Part shown: positions 57,127-64,000 of the stretch, piece after piece | Layout of the letters: each line of letters begins with the position of its first letter | Numbering within the stretch: the first letter of the stretch is position 1 | Assembly: GCA_030278955.1 (NCBI GenBank) | Contig: JAOANR010000005.1 | Coordinates: 30,681,849 to 30,745,848, forward strand | DNA length: 64,000 nucleotides | DNA from: Hygrophila difformis | Taxonomy: Eukaryota; Streptophyta; Magnoliopsida; Lamiales; Acanthaceae | Direction: 5' to 3' | Position numbers and translations under genes: made by a program | Notes under the pieces: model-generated | Told to the model about the DNA's origin: nothing | The model's input: the letters and a program-made list of their open reading frames with translations, nothing else | Databases searched by the model: none

Positions 57127-59634
57127 TGTAACACCCCGGTTTTTGGTCACCCAGGCCGGGGCGTCACCGCCACACCTCCCTAGCAAGACGCGGTTTCTCC
57201 GAGCTTGCTAAAGAGATGCAAGGCTATGGTTGTTCAGAATTTAAAATATAAAACAACCCATTCATATATAATTTAAAAAAATAATACATCAAAGTTGCAG
57301 CGGAAAATAATATTTACATAAGTATAATGCAGCGGAATTTAAATATAGGGCCAATATGGCCTAAGCACGGGTTAAACAGGCCCGTTCATGCAAGATCTAG
57401 TCTAATACAAAAAAAAAAATTCAAAATAATATATCATCCCAAGCTTCCCGTGTATGCATATGAAGTCGATGCATAATTCTCAACTCTGGAAGAAAAAGAA
57501 ATAAAAATGGTTTGGTCAGCACTACGTGCTGAGTAAGTTAACACGTACAAGATTATGAGGTTTCAAAGCCTTTATTTAAATTTAATGAAAACATGTGCAT
57601 AATTTAAACAATTCATGTAATCGCATAATTTAGAAGACATGGATTCATAAGATCATCAATATAGCTTGCAACGTAATTAAATAAGTTGCCATAAATTTAA
57701 AAACACAATTTATCAAGGACTTAATTGGATTCCCTTATCGATGTCTCGTTTCAATTCTTTTACAGATCACCACCGCTAGGGCTCTTATGTCCGCCAGCCT
57801 TACGCCTGGGCTCTTATGTCCACAGGTATCATGGTCAATACAGATCTTTTAATTAGAGTTAATCCGTCCGCTAGCCATACGATCAGTGTTTCGCTAGGGC
57901 TCTTACGTCAACATAGACATACACTTGGGCTCTTATGTCCCAAGCCGCAGAGAACATTGACAGTATCTAGCTTAGTCATAACCCGCCATATTTTAATCTT
58001 CTCGTTTCATATATCGTATTTCAAAGAATTTCTATCCGCTTCAACCTTAAAGGCTAATTTCACCGTTTCAACATGATATTAAGATTTGACTCGGTCAACC
58101 ACAGTTTACTCTAAACTTCGTGTAAAATCAGATTTAATTCCAAAAATTATAAAATTTCACGTCTGACTCAGAAACGTCGAGATCTACAACTTTCGTGTTT
58201 TAACCTTTTCAATCCGAGATACCTAAACAGGTCAAAATCATCAATTTTCGTAGAAGAACTATTCTGTCCGAATTTAATGTATCACAGTTTAAAGATTTCG
58301 AATTCTACCATAGCAATTCAACTCCAAATTTGATGAAATTTTACAGAGATCATCTTAAGACAATTATCTACGACTTTCATGTTCGTCCAAATATCTAAAA
58401 CGGTCTGGAACCTATGTCAAAAACGGGATCAAGATCATACCTAAGTTCTGTCAAGAATTTCAAGATCTAGATTCAAGCAGTTCGCTTTCGGTTGGTTTTC
58501 ACATATCAAATCGTCCCTAAAAATTCTGAAAATTTTACAGTAGATAGATCTAAGCCTTAGGAACGTTTTTTGTGTTTTAAGTTTTTCCGTTTGAAGATTT
58601 TTTAAGGTTCGGAAAAATTCATCAAAACCGTTGCGTCGGTAGAAAATAAAAGTTGATAGATTTAGGAGTTCTTGTTAAATCTTTTAGTTTCGAACGTTTT
58701 AAAACTTCCCAAAACCATGTAAGAGTTAACTTACAGAGTTTACGAACGTCCGGGATCGTCTATTCGAAGGCGTGGCTTCCCGTCCACCGTTTCTCCTCTC
58801 CGTTCGTCGGGTTCTACGATCTAGATCCAATACGAGGTGTAGAAGAGAAAAGAAGAAGATTAGGATTCGTTTTCGAATCGTTTATTGAGCAAGGATTGGA
58901 TCGAGACTTACCATGACTATGGAGATCTTAGAATTTTCGTCCAACAGCGTTCGTCTTGGTTTCGTGCCTCCGACGACTCCGGATTTAGGGTTTCGAATGT
59001 GTAGAAAGTTGTAGGGTTTTGTAAAAGTATTCGGAGCTCCCAGGAGGTCTTATTTATAGATATCTAAGACCTAGGGCGTCCAAAATCTGACCCCAAGGGT
59101 CTTGGGTCGAGAGACGTTCAACCGAAAGTCGAAAAATCCGCGTTCGGACGAGAGATTCACGCAACGGGCGAATCTGTCGCGTGGCGCGGTCGTGGCGCGC
59201 TCCACCCTCTTCGACCGCGCGGCCGCCGTGCCGGCTTCGCCTGGACTTCGGTCCGGGTGGGGTCGTGCGATCCGTCGGGCGTTTCCTCCTCTCTTTCGGA
59301 CTTCTATCCCCCTATGTTCCCGGATTCGGATTTCCGGGGTATCTTCGGGCTCCGATTTCCTATCTTAATTTTATTCGGATCTAAATTTATATTTGGACTC
59401 GAGTTATTGAGTCTATCGGTGTCGGGTCCTCGTGTAACCATTTACTCAATTAAATTGCCTTCGGATTCCCGGGTTCTCGAAATCTTGATTCCTTTTTAAT
59501 TGAAATTTCATTTCTCATCTTCTATGATTCTTTATTCATTTATCATATTTATTATATTTATTTATTTATTTTATTTATTATTTATTTATTTAATTATTGT
59601 TTTATTTTATGTTGGAAAATTCTCGGGTATTACA
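57127..59634 (-). repeat. TR-GAG 5' LTR, 2,508 bp, intact
   Basis: Begins TGTAACACCCCGG and ends GGGTATTACA in plus orientation. The uninterrupted copy shows the empty Athila target (CTGAC near 59,088). It contains the GGGCTCTTATGTCC repeats and a TTTA-rich tract near 59,560. Confidence 0.88.
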
Positions 59635-59639
59635 ATGGG

Positions 59640-59701
59640 CTCCCACCACCCTTTATAGATTGTTCGGCAAAAAAAGGGGTTCTGTACCCGCCATTTATCA
59701 T
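59640..59701 (+). mobile_element. SINE, 3' part
   Basis: CTCCCACCACCCTTTATAG then TTCGGCAAAAAAAGG continues the SINE broken at 31,530 and resembles the SINE tail at 11,471-11,509. The direct repeat ATTTATATTAAA follows at 59,702. The 25 or so bases after the A run are not explained by the other copy. Confidence 0.6.
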
Positions 59702-60378
59702 ATTTATATTAAATGAAATATAATAAAATAAGTAGTAAAAATTTAATTAAAAAAATAAATGGAAACATATAAATAAGTGTTCTCTACCCATCCAGGAAAG
59801 TGAAATAAAATTGAAGAACAGAAGAAATTTGGGTCTCCGATGGAAATGCACATATTGTGTGCCACAATGAGCAGTTTCATTTTAGTAGTTGGTCTCGAGA
59901 TCATGGTTTGATCATGGTTGGATAATTTTCCGATAGAGTAATATTTATTTTAATTTTTAAAAAAGTAAAAAAAATTAAAAAAAATAAAAAAAACTAAAAT
60001 AGGCCACTAACAGGAGACAATTTCCGGTTTTAGGCCATCGCGTGAAAAGTGGTAGCGAGTGACACACACGCGGCCCGTTGTGGCATTGACTTGGTCAATT
60101 TGGCCTATAAAATCTAAATAAACATATCTTGTTTGGAGGTTGGGTTCGGCACTACCTTATAGGGTTGTGAAATTATAAACTCTAATTAATTAACCATACC
60201 AAGTGTACCATGCAATAGCGAATTCGGAGAAGTGTCAATCAATCTTAATGGGCAAAAAAAAAAAAAATGTGAGTATAACAGGATAATGAAGGTCGTATCA
60301 TAGAATCCCTGTAAGCACATCATTTTCTCCTATAGGAGCTAGCACAATGGATGCGAATGGTTAGCATCAATGAGTGTG
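59702..60378. other. Intergenic DNA with two repeat blocks
   Basis: No gene. 59,937-60,118 is inverted relative to 30,880-31,030. About 60,140-60,270 is a direct repeat of about 61,985-62,120 (shared GAAATTATAAACTC, AATTAATTAAC and AGTCAATCAAT-like blocks). Confidence 0.45.
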
Positions 60379-61841
60379 TGTAACACCCCGGATTTGATAA
60401 CCCTAGATGGCAGATTTGGCATAGGTTAGAAATCGAATAAGAACTTGATGGATTCTCCACCAAAACCCCTAAAACTTGAAATTCACAATAGTAACTTACA
60501 TTGGGAGTCATTAGAAGTGAAGGATTTCGAAAGCATGGGCTGCAAGGAGATCGAACATGCTCACGAACTCAAGGACGCACAAGATACGCTGCCATCTTGA
60601 TCAATGATGGAAAATTTTAAATTCTAACCCTTAGGAATTCGATTTAGATCCTTGGAAATGAAATCTAAATGAAGTGAACTTACCTTACCAAGGTTTAGAG
60701 ATGAGGAATTTCGAAAGTGATGGCTTCAAGGGAAGGAAATCAGTCCACACGCCATGAAAACGCAGATTTGCTTCAACTTCGAACAAGTGTGAAAGATTTC
60801 AGATTTTGGCAATGATATCCGACTTATGAACAAGGAGGAGGGTTAAGGAGATATTAAACTTACTAAAATTGATTTAGGGATTGATAGAACTCGAATTGGA
60901 GGCTTGACACCAGCAAGAACAAGGGAAAGAGTCACCAATAATGCACTCAAAAGTTGCTGTCAGGGGAAAAGAATGATGAAGGATGGAATGGCAAGAGTTT
61001 GGCAGAGAAAATAGATTGAAATGGCTGTAAATTCCATAATGACACTTTAATGTGTGTCAATTAATTCCACACGTTCTTGAGAGGTAAGGAAGGGTTACGA
61101 CTCAAGTTTTAGTCTCTATCCATCAAGGTTGCTGTCAATTGAGTGAAGTGAGGGAACTTTTGCTTTGATGGATGACTTTTTATGGATTTGGGATGGTTTT
61201 ATTCTTTCCTTGATGATACCTTGATACATTCCAAATATTGATGGTTGATTCATCTCGAAATTGGGATGCCTACTCTCCAACAACTCACAAAATGACACAC
61301 ACAAACTTGTATTCCAGAAATCTGCTAATGGTGAGGAAATGATTATAGTTACTCAATTCTTAACATTTTTAATTAATGTAGACTCAGTCAATTTGACCAT
61401 AACTTGCCTCCCCTCATTCCCCCACGTCCAACTCTGATATTGGTAATGATTTGGAGCAATTAACACCCAATTATGGTCAAGTTGTAACTCTTGGGAAAAG
61501 AGCATGTTTGGATGGTGTTTGTATCTTTTAAAATGGTATCCAATGCCCCCATTATCTCTCAATAATGACTAATAGTAGCTGTTAAATACCAAGAGGTTGC
61601 AGAACAATACCCATGTATGAAATGTGAAGAAAAATAAATTACAATGGATAAAATTTAAGATATACAAGTGTGGCAAATCATAGTTGCACTACACGTAGAA
61701 ATATTCACTTGGCTTTTTCTTTGGCCAATTATTTTGACTTAAACCTTAACCGAAATCATCCAAAATAATATTTTTTAAATTAAATTCCAAGAATATTTTT
61801 CTTCAATAAATTATTCGCCATTTTTTTTTCCGGGTATTACA
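60379..61841. mobile_element. Solo LTR of a Ty3-type element
   Basis: 1,463 bp beginning TGTAACACCCCGGATTTG and ending TTCCGGGTATTACA, termini like those of the TR-GAG LTR. It is flanked by a perfect 5-bp repeat GTGTG (60,374-60,378 and 61,842-61,846). No internal region, primer site or polypurine tract is present. Interior GGATTTCGAAAGCATGGGCT and GGAATTTCGAAAGTGATGGC form a degenerate ~190-bp-spaced repeat. It is the expected product of LTR-LTR recombination. Confidence 0.85.
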
Positions 61842-61846
61842 GTGTG

Positions 61847-63158
61847 AATATCGTAGCGTAGCATGCGTCTGGAGAGCATACAGTGTTTTGTATTACTGAA
61901 AAGAGAAAATGGAGGCTATTAAGTGGAATAACATAGCACTAAACAAGGAGAAACATAACATAAGGTAAGAATCGGCATAGCACGTTTGCAATTTGGGTTC
62001 AACACTATGCCCATCGGGTTATGAAATTATAAACTCGAATTAATTAACACATGTAGTGTACAAATGCAACAACGAATTAAGAGAAAAATGAGTCAATCAA
62101 TTTTATAGGGAAAAAATGGCAACAAAAAATGGCCATGAGGGAGGCCGTACACTGCAGCCACCCTCTCGGGTATTAATTCCAAAATGCGACCATCACTAAA
62201 ATAGAATCATCTAGCATCTGGGTCCAAAGCCTCCATGAGGCGGGCAATGGGAGCGACGTGTACGGTTTTCAGTGATGCGGAGCATCCCGCGTGAAGCATA
62301 AATCGTTTATGTAATTCCATCTTCCATTAATCCATCTATACGATTTATCAAGCATAATCTGAGTAATGGAAAAAAAATCTTTCCTTGCACAGTCCACATG
62401 TGATCTCGCAAGAATCATCATCCAAAATCTGTCCCATAAATTTCGGGCATACAATTGGAAAACTACCCCGTAATGTGCTCTTTTATAACAAACCTAAAAA
62501 AGACAATAAATGCATTAAAATAATAACCCTAGCTCATCCAAATTAGTCCAGCATTTTCATTACACAAATTCAACATGTGTGGAGGTCCTGATTCTGGATA
62601 GGAACCCATTCATTATCATCATAATATCTTGGACAGTTGGACATATATATATTTTGTATGTATGTAAGGATTCTCGAATTTGCCAGTTGCCACCGACTGT
62701 TTGGTGAGAAAAGGAGTCTCCTGTGCATTGAAATAAAGAGACTAAGTACACGTGGAAGATGCAAGACTTAATAAACATGTGGTAAAAGGGAACTGTAGGC
62801 TGCAACTGAAAAGTACACCAAATAGGTTTCCACATCCAGAGAGAAACTGAAAAAGACAAGCTTGTGGGTGACCCAACAATACTATGCACATTATGTTGAT
62901 AGTCAACAATGCATGCGCCCACAATTGAATGTCTATTAGTACAATAGTTAGACACGTTTCTTATCTACAAGAAGAAATCAATTTGGATATCTCATTTTAT
63001 CTCAATGTGTGATACGTTTTTTAATGAGATATTTGTCTATATATATACTATGTACTAGTCTAGAATCCAAGTTGAAGTAATAATAATAAAGTTTCTCTCT
63101 CGTTCTTTGTTTTCTTTGTTCTAATATATCTATATGTTTATGTTATACAGTATATATA
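61847..63158. other. Intergenic DNA
   Basis: Contains the second copy of the ~130-bp direct repeat (about 61,985-62,120). Open frames at 62,269-62,454 and 62,560-62,955 on the minus strand have no family signature. The stretch from ~62,930 may be the LTR of the copia element whose gag starts at 63,540, but its left boundary could not be fixed. Confidence 0.4.
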
Positions 63159-63419
63159 CTTCCTCCGTTCTCATTTAAGTGCTCAATTTGCATAGTAGTA
63201 ACTATTTATTGAGTAACTTTGATCAAACTTTTTCACATAATTCTATAAGATAAAAACATAGTCAAGTGAGATCTTGTTAGATTCGTCTAATCACGTAGGT
63301 TTAGGATATCAAATTTTTATAATTTTTACTTATATACAATTTGAGTTATGAGCATTTAAAAATGTGACTTGGATTGCGTGAAATGCAGAAGTGGAACACT
63401 TATATGAGAACAGAGGACG
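63159..63419. mobile_element. Stowaway MITE
   Basis: CTTCCTCCGTTCTCATTTAA and TTATATGAGAACAGAGGACG are inverted ends, bordered by TA on both sides. The interior has GTCAAGTGAGATCTTGTTAG, the best-preserved example of the motif in this window. It probably sits inside the LTR of the copia element to its right. Confidence 0.8.
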
Positions 63420-63539
63420 TAACTAATAAGCTAATAACTTATTATCAATATTTTACAATACGTTATCAGCACGAGGAGACTCTGCCCCAGTTATCAGAAT
63501 TTGAGGTATAATTTTTATTCCAAAATTTTCAATAAGATT

Positions 63540-64000
63540 ATGGCTAACCTTGTAAAGTAGGAATTTGCTCCCTTAACCATTTGAAGGAAGCAATTATATG
63601 TCCTGGGCCCGAGATGTGAAAATGCATCTTACTTCAATGGGTTTGGGAGATACTATTGCTGAAGGCAAAAATCCTTGCCATCAAAATTAGGCAAAAGCCA
63701 TGATTTTCTTGTGCCATCATATCAAAGAGACACTTAAAATGGAGTACGTGACTGTGGAATCCCCACTGGCGTTGTGGGAAAAGCTAAAAGAAAGATATGA
63801 TAATTTTAAAAAGACGATGCTTCCAAAGCCCGTGGTGACTGGAAAAACCTGAGACTTCAGGATTTCAAAGCAATCCAGGAATATAATTCCGCTGTGTTCA
63901 AAATTACAGCCCAGTTGCAATAATGTGGGCAAAAGATTTCAGAAGAAGAAATGCTTGAAAAAACGTATTCTACGTTTCATGCTAAAAACTCAGTATTGAG
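63540..64000 (+). pseudogene. Ty1/copia Gag, 5' part, truncated by the window edge
   Basis: Starts ATGGCTAACCTTGTAAAG, then is broken by a TAG after six codons and by frameshifts. Recognisable blocks of the copia Gag (UBN2-type) are spread over frames: NYMSWARDVKMHLTSMGLGD, AKAMIFLCHHIKETLKMEYV, LALWEKLKERYDNFKK, LRLQDFKAIQEYNSAVFKI, SEEEMLEKTYSTFHAKN. The leader just upstream has CGTTATCAGCACGAGGAGAC, typical of the region after a copia LTR. The rest of the element lies outside the window. Confidence 0.75.

Larger units (their letters stand above)
31531..59634 (-). mobile_element. TR-GAG type (gag-only) Ty3 retrotransposon, split by the Athila element
   Basis: Minus-strand element with LTRs of ~2.5 kb. 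The 5' LTR is 57,127-59,634. The 3' LTR is 31,531-33,468 plus 54,409-55,003, interrupted by the Athila insertion. LTRs begin TGT(A)ACACCCCGG and end GGGTATTACA. The target repeat is ATGAG (31,526-31,530) against ATGGG (59,635-59,639), one mismatch. The internal region is only ~2.1 kb and holds a gag gene (55,290-56,405) but no protease, reverse transcriptase or integrase. This matches the described TR-GAG class of non-autonomous elements. The LTRs differ by several small indels and substitutions, so it is older than the Athila element inside it. Confidence 0.85.

Noticed and set aside
62560..62955. 131-codon minus-strand open frame as a host gene exon
   Set aside because: No recognisable domain, overlapping open frames in other phases, and no splice partner seen.

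Overview
The window is nuclear DNA of a flowering plant, most likely a eudicot and possibly an asterid near Lamiales. The evidence is a UGT94-like glycosyltransferase, plant-specific transposon lineages (Athila, CACTA, PIF, Stowaway, plant SINEs) and AT-rich intergenic DNA with spliced genes. The Lamiales placement is an inference. Only two ordinary host genes are recognisable: an intact three-exon DUF309-type chloroplast protein gene (8,463-10,130, +) and a frameshifted UGT94-like gene (27,993-29,385, +). Nearly everything else is transposable-element DNA, much of it nested.

Layout. 1-1,268: unassigned. 1,269-8,245: two broken PIF/Harbinger copies head to head. 8,463-10,130: the DUF309 gene with a Stowaway MITE in intron 2. 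10,600-12,380: small MITEs, a tRNA-derived SINE and a CACTA-like end. 12,380-20,218: CACTA element C1 (TAA target duplication). 20,232-27,694: an element with ~350-bp inverted repeats and a 10-bp target duplication (MULE-like), which contains CACTA element C2 (21,122-27,080, TAT duplication) and a Stowaway MITE. C1 and C2 are related two-gene CACTA elements; C2 is internally deleted. 27,993-29,385: the UGT gene. 29,687-30,764: a second MULE-like element with a nested hAT-like MITE.

31,409-59,701 is a Russian-doll insertion. A SINE is split by a gag-only Ty3 element (TR-GAG type, 31,531-59,634), and one LTR of that element is split by a 20.9-kb Athila-lineage element (33,469-54,408, target duplication CTGAC). 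The Athila element has two LTRs of exactly 4,926 bp that differ at only about 14 positions by eye. It has a tRNA-Asp type primer site and one gag-pol frame broken by three stops and loss of the RNase H core. Between pol and the 3' LTR it carries an apparently intact two-exon F-box/Sel1-type gene in the same sense. That captured gene, flanked by two polypurine-tract copies and by arrays of the palindrome AATTCGAATT, is the most unusual thing here.

59,702-64,000 holds a solo LTR (60,379-61,841, target duplication GTGTG), a ~130-bp direct repeat on either side of it, a Stowaway MITE, and the broken start of a Ty1/copia gag running off the right edge.

How the parts relate: the nesting gives relative ages (SINE older than TR-GAG older than Athila; MULE-like element older than C2). 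All recognisable transposase or polymerase genes carry breaks, except the C1 accessory gene and the TR-GAG gag, where I saw none. Recent activity must therefore have depended on proteins supplied from elsewhere. Coordinates and alignments were read by eye, so boundaries may be off by a few bases.
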